64,000 nucleotides of DNA. Source: Dioszegia crocea (taxonomy: Eukaryota > Basidiomycota > Tremellomycetes > Tremellales > Bulleribasidiaceae). The stretch lies in assembly GCA_001600615.1 (NCBI GenBank), contig BCKK01000004.1, positions 1,041,316-1,105,315 on the forward strand, in the 5' to 3' direction. The notes beneath the pieces are model-generated. The model made no database searches, was not told the DNA's origin, and saw only the letters and a program-made list of their open reading frames with translations. The position numbers were made by a program, and so were the translations under genes. Positions 24,169 through 35,300 of the stretch are shown here, piece after piece; within the stretch, counting starts at the first letter, position 1; the number at the start of each line of letters is the position of its first letter.

Positions 24169-27100
24169 TTAGGCCGCGGCCGCGTTGAAGGGCAAAGTAC
24201 CCCTGAGGGACCATCAGCCAAGTATACTCATTGCACTTGTCAAATCAACTCACTGGTCTCTGGCCGGGTCGGCCAACCTGATAACCTTGGTACCCTCTCC
24301 TGCGACATTCACACCCTGCATGTCTTGCGGAGTGATGAGGATGTACTGCTTGTTGTCCGATGCTCGGGCACCGTCAATCTTAAGGTATCAGCACTAGATC
24401 AAATTCAATCGACATTCAGACTCACCAGCATCGTAGCCGCCAACTTTCGGTTGACTCCGTCAAGGAAGACATCCCATTCGTCCAAGCACCTCAGGGGTCC
24501 ACTGGCCGTCTCCCACAGAGCCAGCAAGAAGCTGACGGTGGAGAATGACCGCTCACCACCCGAAAGATGCTTGGCGCTCTTCATCAGTTGGGCAGCGGCA
24601 GAATCTTGAGCTGCGCCTTGCATAGTCGAGATCTAGCACCAGGTCAGCGTCATCCACAGGTACACAGGTCACCACTTACTGATAAGGAGAGCTTAGCCGC
24701 TGAATGATTGAAATCCAGTCGACCGTTGAACCCCCGCTGGCCGGTATTACCGACAAAGGCACTCTTGACTTTGATGCAGCAGCACTTGCGCGTTTCCGCC
24801 CACCACATCGCACGCTTGGCGAGATGTTTCCTGATGAACTAATGGCATGAGCCTAGAGCACTTCCGAGCACTCACTTTTGCCATAGCCTCCAGATCGGCT
24901 TTGCGCTGATCCATGCCTTGTAAATCATTGCTAGCTTGAGTATATTTGGCCTTAGCCATATCGACATCGATTCCTTGTCTGCAAGTTTAGCCATGAAATC
25001 ACCAAGGACATACCGTTTCTCGGCTTCGGCAATCGCCCTCTCAACATTCTCAATCTCTTTTTGCACAGCCTTGGCCGATCTCGGGGGCGTAGCTTGGACA
25101 CGGGCCGGCCATTTCAACATGATCTTAGCCGTCCATTCCTCATTGTCAGCTCATGCATGTTGGAAACTTACCAGAACAATCTCGTCCGCACGATCGCGAT
25201 CAGCCTTAGCCTCCTCGCGCTTAGCCTCAGCAGTAGCCCGGCCCTTGGTGTAGTGAATTTTGGCGTTCTTGTGTTGTTTCTGCGCGAGAACCATCTCGGT
25301 CACGCGGTCCTGAGCCATCAGTCATGCCAGTGAAGACCACATACCTGCTTTCGCTTGCGTTCGGGAGCAAAGTTGTTTACTTGAGACGTCAGGTCCTTGA
25401 GGCGAACCTCGGCCTCGCCCATTTTGGTGCGAACAGCCTCGTAATCTGTCAGAGTACTGTCCAACATAACCTGGACCTGGACCACGGCATCGCTGAATTG
25501 CTACAGTCAGCCCGAGCTGTAAGTACCACTCACCCGAATCTCCAGCTCGAGAGCTGTTGTCTCGTCAGATGCCTCAGCTTGGACCTTATCCCGAAGCGAC
25601 GTCACTATGGTTTGGCATTGCGAAAGGCCTTTGCGCATTTTTTCGAGGTCGACCTGGACTTAGCGACGAAGATGAAGGACTCACCACTTCTCTAGACCAA
25701 GCATTTTGAAGCTGGTCCCTCTTGACACGCAGCTCGCGCCATTGAGCCTCCAGATCCTGGCATTCGTGATTTTTGTCGTTCCACTCGCTTTTGGCGCGAC
25801 TACCATCAGCTCTACCCCCGCTTAGACTTACTTGAGATCAGCCGCAATATCTTGGGTAAACAAGCCGGGCCCCTTGTATTTAGTCAAGGGATGAGCATCT
25901 TTCGTTCTGACATTCAGCTCTGGCGGTCAAAAGCACTCACCGTCCATCTCCTTCCTGCCTCAAAATGTTCGGTGTCACAGAGAATATATTGATTTTGTTG
26001 GCAACGCCGAGCTGCAGTAGTCGGTCGATCTCTGCGCTCGCCATATCCTGGTCCATAGTCACAAAGTTCCGCTCAATCGAGGCTTGGTTGATCAGAACTC
26101 GCTTGACATACTCGTCAGAGATCTTGTATTAGCGCAACACCATCGCAGGCACTCACATCAAGAAGTGAGAGTATCGTCTCAGCGTACATCTGCATGTCAC
26201 CGCTGGAATAGTCGAAAATGTCGTTCGATGTTACCAGCAGTGAAGGGTCACCACCGCAACCAGGCGTATAGCCACGACTACAAGTTAGCAAAAATCGCAC
26301 TGATAAAATCACCTTTTGCAGTTCTCCAGGATCTGCCCCAACTGAGCCCTGTCTCTCGAGTCTTGAATTGCGAAACCGCACAGGGTCCGACCGAGATTGG
26401 CCTCGAGGAGGCCTTTGTATTTGAAGTCCTTCAACTTGACGTATCGTCCGAGAGGTCCAACTGGTTTCGAGCCGATCCATCGAGCTCGGTCAATCTCCGA
26501 CAACACCATGTCGACTTTTGAACCGAAACCAGCCAGAGCATCTGTTTGTTGACGCTGAATGCCGTTGATGAATCCTTGGATCCTTTGGAGCTCGTCCTTC
26601 GCATATCCAAGGCGACCTTCGGCGGCCTCGATCTGGCCATCGGCCTCACCCCTCGCTCTGGCCGCTTCCTCCACCGCTACCTCTTTCATGGGAGTCTGGC
26701 GTTGGAGCTTGCGTTCCAATTCTTCGTGACGGGTCAGAGCCTTCTCGTTCTCAATCTGAGCGGCATCGCGACCGCCAGCCAACTGCTCTCGTTGACGAAC
26801 GAGCGAGCGCTCGACTCGGGCAATGTCCTTCTGATTCTCGGCAAGATTCTTCTTGAACTCTGCGATTTGATCCTATGTCTCAGCAGGGTCAGGCTGGATG
26901 CTTACATTCAGATCTTGTGCCTGTTTCCGTAGGGCGTCGAATTCCGATCGGACTTTGCGTCGTTCGCTGTCGACGGGCTTTCGAGAATCGTCGTATTCCC
27001 TTATAGCGGCTTCTTGCTCGGCGATTTGTTCCATCATTGGAGCCATGTCGCGCTGAAAATCAGCGATGTTGTTTAACATGGACTCACTTCAATATCTGCG

Positions 27101-28392
27101 AGCTTGTCGTCGATTGCGCTGATCTTAACGTCCATCTCTTCGATAGTGCCTTGGTATGCATCGCGATGCTGGCATCAGCCACGTACTTCGGCAGACATAC
27201 CTGTTCTTTCTCGAGGACCAATGCCCATCCAGCCTCGCCCTTCAATTTTTGGAGACGCTGTTTCTGCGACTCGATCTTCTGGGACGCCTCAACCTTCTTC
27301 CAGAGATCTTTAACGAGCTGTCTCTTCTCCGGCAATTCGACCTCCATCCGCATCACGCAATTCTCAATTCCATCGATGCTCTTTTGCGCCTCGTCGTACA
27401 TGTTTTGCATGTCCTCCAATTGCGTACCACGCATGAAGAACTGGTCATTAGCTAGGGAGGAAGTCAACGACCTACCCTGTAAAGTTGTGTCGAGTCTGCT
27501 CCCACCAGGAAGTTTCTTGCATCGTCCTGAGTCAGGATAGTGAGAGGCTGGGAGACGTCGATAGAGAAGGCCGCGCAGATGGCGTCAAGTTCAGACTTCT
27601 TCCGGCTGAGAATCTTGCCGTCTTTGGTTGCGCGGAACTTCCACTCGCCGGAGGAGCCTTTATTGATGACACGCTCAATGACAATATTCGGGCCGTATTC
27701 CCTGCCTGGCGGGTTAAAGGCTTTGACGCCCTTATTGGAAAGGGTGAGGGTGATGGTGGCGCGCCTGATTGTTCAGCAAAGAAAGAAGATGAGACTTACT
27801 CGGCACCGTTTCGAATCAAATTTTGCTGTCCAGTCCCTCGACCAGTTGCAATCGCTTTACCTCCGAGGGCGATAGAGATAGCAGTGAGGATAGCAGATTT
27901 ACCACCTGACATCAGCGAGATCCCGAGGGTTACTTACTTCCATTATGACCGACGAGGAAATTCATTCTCGCGCCAAATTCAACACTGAGATGCCTGTGGC
28001 ACATGAAGTCAACAAGCTGGATCTGCTTGATGACTCCAGCTTCTGATGCTAGCTGGGCATGTCAGCCTGGGACGTATGGCCGAAAATATAATCCACTCAC
28101 CCCTTCACGTCCCTTTCGCCTCTGCCTCGCCTCCTGCCATGCGTCCATGTCCTCTTCATCGACCAGTCCATCATCCTGCTGAGAGAAGTCGCCTTCCTCC
28201 ATTCGCTCATCGCCGTCCGAGTCGGGACTGAGCTCTCGAGTGGGCTTGGAGTGTTTCTCCATCTTGACGCGTTTGGCCTGAAATCAGCAGGAACCAAGGT
28301 GGGGCAAAGTAGCGGCTTACATTTGTCGAGGCCCTGAAGTCGTCCTCATCATCTGAGCCATCCGACGTGGTACGCCGTCTGGAGGGGTTCAT
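24169..28392 (-). CDS. SMC6: SMC6, Smc5/6 complex ATPase
   Basis: Chromosome-structure ATPase for recombinational repair and replication-fork stability. Twenty-two exons: 28321-28392, 28101-28277, 27938-28052, 27800-27905, 27476-27764, 27201-27440, 27088-27168, 26906-27052, 26313-26872, 26157-26277, 25941-26110, 25832-25906, 25685-25799, 25534-25653, 25345-25500, 25172-25309, 25014-25138, 24876-24978, 24680-24838, 24426-24632, 24254-24378, 24169-24202; 1144 aa. Walker A GHNGSGKS is at 118-125 after VDFMCHRHL. Coiled coils flank a hinge near [19 protein letters not shown]. The ABC signature LSGGERS is at about 1046-1052, with Walker [11 protein letters not shown] next. FMCHRHL and [13 protein letters not shown] favour SMC6 over SMC5. 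Intron 25654-25684 is only 31 nt. The donor at 26312 is GTGATT. Confidence 0.95.
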
Positions 28393-28452
28393 CTTGTTCT
28401 AGATGATGTAGTAAGTGATGAAAGGCAATGCGAAGGGGGAAGGATGGAGTTG

Positions 28453-28471
28453 ACGCGTTTAGTTGACGCGA
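28453..28471. promoter_or_regulatory. Pair of MCB-like ACGCG elements upstream of SMC6
   Basis: ACGCGT (28453-28458) and ACGCGA (28466-28471) lie 61-79 bases upstream of the SMC6 start, within two copies of gttgacgcg. ACGCGT is the MluI cell-cycle box bound by MBF in yeasts, which drives G1/S expression of replication and repair genes. The sites are seen; their use here is inferred. An A/T-rich stretch at about 28495-28550 lies next to them. Confidence 0.45.
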
Positions 28472-28572
28472 CTTTCGACCAGGACCGTTATTCCTAATGA
28501 ATAACGTAATTCAATTAAGATTCGCTTCATTAGGGTTTTACTAATCAAAATTGGCGCGGTCTATAACGGCCT

Positions 28573-31500
28573 CTACCACATCCCCTTCACCCTCCCTTCA
28601 CCCTTGGTCGGTCCTAATCTGGCCCATCTGACCATCCCACCCAGCTTCAAGATCTTCTCGTCCTCGCTCAACCCATCACTTTCGCCCTGCCCATCCTGCG
28701 CTCCGCCCTCCGGCTTCTGTGACTCGTCGGCCACATTGAGACCCTCTACGGTGTATCCTTGTGCCTCACCCTCCACCTCCCCGGCCACTATTCGCTTCTT
28801 GACAAACTCCACTATCGTTCGCGCCTCATACGGCCTAATGTCCTCCTCCTTCGTTCCCACGGTGATATGCGCCCCTTCCTTCGTCTCCTCACGGACGAGT
28901 TGCGCAAGACTCTCCATCCCCTCCTGACTCGGAGGATTCAGATTATCCACCACAATCGCCATGACCCTGTCATTCCACACCACATGAGTCATCTCAAACT
29001 CCCACATGACATTCTCTGGCCGTCCGACCAATCGGACACAATCGTCCCACGCCTTGCCCTGCAATCCCTTCTCACCCAAAGTCTCCGTCTCCTCCTTCAC
29101 CGACAACTCATGAACGAGCGTGACGTGCGGCGAGCCAATGACCCTTTTCTTCGCCTGCAGGGCAAAAAGAAACCGCTGGGCCGAATGAGCAAGTTTGGGT
29201 GGCATGTAGTATATGCCCACTTCGACGATACCGGCCAGATCAATCTCGGGCGCGAGACCAAAATACCGAATAGCCCGACCGAGCTTGTCGGGGGGATGAT
29301 AGGGAGTGACGACGGTATATCCTCGCGCTTCATCTAGCGCAGATTGAATTTGATCACCGTCGACAGAGGGGATATTTAGGGGACCGACAAGTCCGGCAGA
29401 GATCTGACGAACGAGATCGAACGGAGTATCCGTAATGCTGACATCGATGATGTTGTCGAATTTCGCTTCATCGGGAACTTCAAACTTCCGGATAAAGCTA
29501 CTGACAACCGCTTCGTGCTCCGCATCGGCCGTCAGGTCCGGTCGGAGGGTTTGATGGTTGTCACCTCGGCCCACTACCCGCTCCGAGCAGACCCGGAGGA
29601 CACGGTAGTATGGCTGACGCTCGACGTCCCAGAGCACAGCGATGAGCCGGACATTGTACGCTTTTAACGCTCGAGAATTGTGCAGTTCGGCCAGTTCGTT
29701 ATAGTGCTTGTCGATGTGATTATTACTATCTGTCAGTCTATGCAGAAAGAGGAACGTACCGGTCGGCATAGACCACGTCCTGCGTCTTCAAAAGCGTCTC
29801 GATGTTTTTGAGAAAGGTCGGAGCGGTCCGTTTAGTCGTAACGTCGTCACTTTGCGTATGCCCAAACCCGAACAATCTCGCCAGCGCCAATCCCACCAGT
29901 GTTTTCCCACATCCCGGCACAGCGCACGGAACGATGATCCACTTCTTCGGCAGTGAGGAAATATCCCTTGGCGCCTCAACCTTATGTCCCTTCTTCCCCT
30001 GCTGCTGTCTCTCCTCCTTGATTGCCAGCAAATCGGGACTTCCAACGAACTTATACTCTCCCTTCTGAGCCTGAGCCCATGCCTCCGCCCCCTCCCCTTC
30101 CGTCCACCGCAGAAAGGCATCCCGGACCCTAACGACTCCCCGATCAAAATTCTCAAACAGCCCTGGATCAGACACTATAGTCCGCCCGACCCAGTCTGCA
30201 TATACCGCCATCTCAGGCCGTCTCAGACGCTTCTTTACGCCAGACCATGTTTCCAACCGTTTCTCCCTAGGCGTTTCACCGTCCAGTAAAGGCAGCATGA
30301 AACGGGTGACCTCACGCCACTGTCGATAGAGGAGGTAAGGTTCGTCGAACTTCACCTTGAAGAAGAATGGGGCGCCGGGTAGGTATGGAGGCTGATCCTC
30401 CCCCATCTCTTCTGCTGGTAATTTGCGGACGGTAGATCGAACGACGAACCCCTCAATCATATCCCCTTCCCATGCGCCTGTCTTCGCTACGTCATTGGTG
30501 AATGACCTCACTTCTTCGAGCGTATTGAGTTTGACAGTCTTGGTAGGGATAAAGCCGAATTCGAGGGCAAAGGCAGTGACGTCGTCGGGTGGAAGAGTGG
30601 AGAAATGGGGAGTGTTGTGGTTGAGGCCGTGAAGGTGGAGTCCGGTCCAGTACTCGGGTGTGGCAATGACATGTTCTTCGAAAGAATCGTCGCAAAGCTG
30701 GCGAGGTCAGCAAAGTCTCTGAAAGGGATGCCAGGGGAGTGTGGAATGTCACATAGGTAGCCGGTGAGGGATGTGCACTTCGCTGCTGCTAAGGGGAATG
30801 GAGACACCTACTTCGAGAACAGCACTCAGATTCTGATCCCATAACCTCCAAGCCAGCTCCACCTCCGTCTTCCCTTTCGCCTTCAGCGTCCGCTTGACCC
30901 ATTCTCTCCCAACAGAAGCATGTGTCCTATCCTCCACCTCGCCAGCATCCGCCTCCTTCTCCTTGCCCTTCTGAGACTTCTTCTCCTTGGGATCAACAGC
31001 TGATCCGCCCTTAGCAGCAGACTCAGGAGCCCTTGCATTGCGATCAGCCTCCGGTGTGGTACCGAGCGAATGCTTTGATGCGACGAGTAGATGTGTAGGG
31101 GATAAGGCGGAGATGAGGATGAGGCAACCATTGGATTTTAGGGTGAGGTGGTATGGCGCTTCTGTATACTTTTCCATTGACTCCCACTGCCTCATCAGTT
31201 CTTTGAAGGGGTACTTGTAGATAGCAGAAATTCGACTCACATATGTCCACGGGACCTCCTCGATGTTGAAGAACTTGTCGTAACCCCTGGCCACGATTCT
31301 CTCCTTGACAAATCTGGACTTCCGCCGTTCCTTTGACTGATCCCCATCAACCGCCGCCTCTGCACCTTCCGGCTGAGCCTTCTCTCCACTCCCGGCGTCC
31401 TCGCTGCTCTCACTCTCCTGGGGTATATCTCCCCATACCTCTCGTCCCTCTGATTCAGCCAAACCAGGCGGAACCTCATCACCACTTTCGATCTCCTCCG

Positions 31501-31869
31501 TAAACAGCCCCCTAGCCAAAGTCGGAAAGACATTATTAGCCTTAAAGTACATGTGCTCCGTCATTTTCCAGCTCGTGATGCGTCGATCCCGCTGCTGGCC
31601 CGTACTGCTTCCCTCGCCATTGTCGCTGTAGATTTCGGCAGGGTAAGGGTAGATGTTATTGCGGACTGCTTTGGGATTGGTTTTGCGAAGGTCGTATAAA
31701 GATGTAAGGAGGGCTGGGACAGATTCGGGATGTTTCATAGAGGATCTGCAGGATGAGCTGTGTATTTGAGGCGGAGGGTTGGCACATACCCCATACTGCT
31801 GGCAGGCTGATCAGACGGGGCGGCAGTCGGAGGCGCCGCTGCAGTTGCGTTCTCCGATGGAACAGGCAT
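28573..31869 (-). CDS. TRL1: Trifunctional tRNA ligase (ligase-kinase-cyclic phosphodiesterase)
   Basis: Seals tRNA exons after intron removal and, in fungi, HAC1-type mRNA in the unfolded protein response. Five exons: 31790-31869, 31241-31745, 30812-31186, 29760-30697, 28573-29725; 1016 aa (yeast Trl1 is 827). The N-terminal adenylyltransferase has the KSNG nucleotidyl-lysine motif (Lys at about 212) and FNIEEVPW. The kinase has the P-loop VPGCGKT at about 580-586. The C-terminal cyclic phosphodiesterase shows both HxT motifs, HVTLVH (about 833) and HITVG (about 919). The 54-nt intron 31187-31240 is in frame without stops but interrupts a conserved segment, so it is treated as an intron. Extra length is in acidic and Lys-rich insertions of the ligase domain. 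Confidence 0.95.
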
Positions 31870-32347
31870 GATTTTTTGGTGGTGAGATGATTATGATCTC
31901 CAGCCCTGGCTCTCTCCTGTGAGATCTCAACCGGGTTGACGATCAGGCTCGAGGTGGAATGATAGCTTGCGGCTGCTTGCGGCTTGAATCGAGAGATTTC
32001 TAAAACTCAGCCTCTACCCCGGATTTTACCCCGCAAGTGTAAATGGACTTCCCACTTAACCCATTCGAGGGTGCCTCCCCTTAGCTGACTCTACGTACGA
32101 GTACAACTCTCCATCATCCCTCCCCTGCCTGCCTCTTATAACCCCGCTCACTCTCTGGATATAGACAACGTAAATCATTCAGCCGAAGCTCCACACTCAG
32201 AGAGTGAAACAAGTGACCCCGACTCCACGTCTCACTCCCACTTCCAATCCCACTCGCCACATCATCCGCTCTCCCTTCGCCACTTTTCCCACTCCTCATG
32301 ATCTTCGACCGGGCCCTTCCCCTCACTTCCTATTAGCTCGATCCTCC
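31870..32347. promoter_or_regulatory. Divergent promoter region, TRL1 / UFD4
   Basis: 478 bases lie between outward-facing genes. It contains the tandem decamer gcttgcggct twice near 31965-31985. An in-frame ATG for the + strand gene at 32204 lies here and was not chosen (see the UFD4 entry). No known factor site stands out. Confidence 0.4.
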
Positions 32348-35300
32348 ATGGACGACATAGACGCTCCCCATCTTGATCAGAATCCATCTACTTCGACATC
32401 AGCTCTAAATCCTTCCGATCCCACGTCGGGCTCGGCCGACACTACCACTCATCCAAGCTCAGAAGCGCACAAGGCTACACGGACGAGCCGAGCAAAGGCA
32501 AAGTTGTCACAACCATCCACTGTCACTGCTCCAGAAGCCTCCAACAGCGCATCCGGACCCTCAGCACCAGCTCCTCGACCCCGCCGCTCGGCTCGTATAT
32601 CCCTTGCCGCCATCCCTCTCGAAGCCGAAACGAGCAGAAAGGCGGATTCTGAAACAGCAGCTGGTAAGAGGAAGTGAGTTTGATATTCTTGCTTGTTCTG
32701 TCTACTTCCGGATGGTTCCCGGATGGAAAGGCAGCTGGGAATGAAAGGAGGCATCTAGATCATGACCGAGTCGACGCAAGATATCCAACTTTCTCTACAT
32801 CCCAGCCATGTGGCGCCTATTTCTCATCTTCATGCTCTTTGTCGCTAACACAATCAGGCGCGGAGCTACCGTCTCACTCCCTATCGGTTCATCATCCACC
32901 TCAGTTCCCGTATCCAAACCCTCCGCCGACCGAAAGGGGAAAAAGAAGGAATCACCCCCTTCATCGCCCCTATCTGAACTCTCCGAGCCCCTTTCGGAGC
33001 CTCCATCGGAGACAGACGAGCCAGCGCCTCCTGCCAAACGCGTCCGTGCCGAAGCTGAAGACGAAGCTCAGGGGAGCGGCAGTAAAGGCAAGGGAAAGGG
33101 AAAGGCGCCGGCCAGGAAGGGAAAGGCGAAGATGCCTAGAAAGTCGTCTACGTAAGTCGCAGTTGTGGGCCAGCTAACAATTAGGCCCAAGAAGCGAGGT
33201 GGACAAGTAGGCCTGCCAACTCAGAGGGACAAAAAAGGTGATCAGAGTGAGTTTTGCTTCAGGACATTCTAAACCTTACTGACGCCTCAGCCCCGAAGCA
33301 ATTGATCGACGACGACATGGAAGGAGATGAGAACGAATGGGTAGATGAGCGCGCCGGACCCTCTCGCTCCCGTGTGATTGAGGATGAGGATGTCAACATG
33401 AACGGCTCGGACCACGATGACGACGATGATGATGATGAGGATAATAGCGATGACGATGAGGCCCCGCCTCAGCCGGTCGGAGGCGGGACTCGGAGCGCTG
33501 CATACGAGCGTCTAGCCCGTCTTGCCGGAGAAAGCGGGATGCACCTTGACGAAGCCACCGCTATGGCCTTGTTCGGGGGCGATTTCCGGAATTTCGGCGG
33601 AATGTCAGCTGGCACGAGCAGCCGGTTCAAGCGGCTCAAGAATAACCTCCGGTCGAAGAACATCGCCACTCGTCTCAGTGCCCTTCGAGAATGTAGCGAA
33701 TTGCTTCTTGTCAGTAACGAAGATACGCTCGGCGGAGCGTTTTCGATTAATAGCTTCGCGACTGAATTTATCGCCATTCTTAAGGGTCAACCCAACATTG
33801 ACGAGGATGGGGAAGATGCGGGACCGAGCAATATTGAGGAGATGGATGAGGATGCGCAGCTAGCTGCGGCGCTAGCGATGAGCACGGGCGGAGCGATGGC
33901 TGGAGGGTTTGGGGGAGATAATGAGGAGGAAATGGAGTGTCAGCTTGTGGCTTGTCGATGCCTGGCGCATCTTATGGAGGCTCTGCCGGGGACCGGACAT
34001 ACGCTCGTGCACCTTGGCGCTGTCCCTGTTCTATGCTCGAAGTTGAACGAGATTGCATACATAGAATTGGCGGAGCAAACACTCAGCGTGAGTCCAACGC
34101 CATGATTGTCAGAATTTTGCTGAGCAGCAGACCATGGAGAAGATCTCCGCCGAATATCCAGCTGCGATTGTCCGTGAAGGCGGTCTTGGCGCTTTACTCA
34201 ACTACCTCCCATTCTTCTCGACCAACGTCCAACGGACCGCCCTCACTGCCGCCGCCAATTGCTGTCGGGATATCAACAGCGAGCATTACTCCAAAGTCAA
34301 GGAGGTATTTCCCATCCTCCGCGATACTCTCACTCAGGCCGACCAGCGGCTGGTCGAACAAGCCACACTGGCTGTAGTGCGCACCATGGAGGCTTATCGA
34401 CACAACACTGCCCACCTCGAGGGCCTTCTCGATCTACCCACTGTGGTAGCTATCAACTCCCTCCTTCTGCCCTCTGGTGGCTCACCTCTCGTTTCACCCG
34501 CAACATACACACATCTTCTCCGTACCCTTACATCATCCGCTCGATGCTCCGCCACCGTCACCATTGCATTCCTCGAAGCAGGAATGACCAACACGGTTTA
34601 TCAAATCCTTACTGGTGTTCTACCTCCCACGGACAGCGGGACGGAGCAGGGCGAATCGGCAGGCGGTCAGGGTCTAGCGGGTGGAGTTGCCGACATGGCG
34701 GTCTTGCAAAATCTCGCCCACCGACCCAAAGATCAGGTCGAAGAGACTCTTGCTCTCATTTGCGAACTTCTCCCTCCTACTCCCCGCGATGGGGTCTTCG
34801 ATAGTAAGGCCTACACCGAGCGAAGCCTAGCGCGTATGAAGCGCAAGTCGGACAAGCCGGACCGGCCCGACAAGCCTCGCCGAAGTAGTCGGACGGCCGA
34901 GAAGGACACGACTAAACCTGCCGAGACACCCGCCGCAGGTCCGTCGACCGAATCGGCCCCGGTTGCATCAGCACCGACAGCTACGACCTCTTCTCTCCCG
35001 CCCGGTATGAGTCAGGCTACTCGTGATGCTCTTCTGAAGCAGAAGAAGGATGCCGATGCGCAGACGGAGCAAAGGCTAGCACTGCTCCAGGGTCACCCGA
35101 AACTTATCGGCCGGTTCATACAATCCATCGTGCCCGTCCTGGTCGACGTCTACGCTGCGTCCGTCACTGCCAGAGTGCGGACCAAGGTGTTGACGGGATT
35201 GGTCAAGGCTGTGGCGTTTGGTGAACCTGAAGAATTGAGGATTACGCTCAAGGTGAGTAAAAGATAGACTTGGGCTGATTACAGTCTGTGCCTATGGCTA

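Noticed and set aside
26281..26312. Non-consensus donor GTGATT in SMC6 as a sign of a broken gene
   Set aside because: The join keeps the frame and the hinge sequence continuous, so it is treated as a weak but functional donor rather than a lesion.
32204..32347. Upstream in-frame ATG as the UFD4 start
   Set aside because: The segment reads as Thr/Pro/His-rich leader-like sequence in a divergent promoter; the ATG at 32348 has a better context and acidic start. It remains possible.
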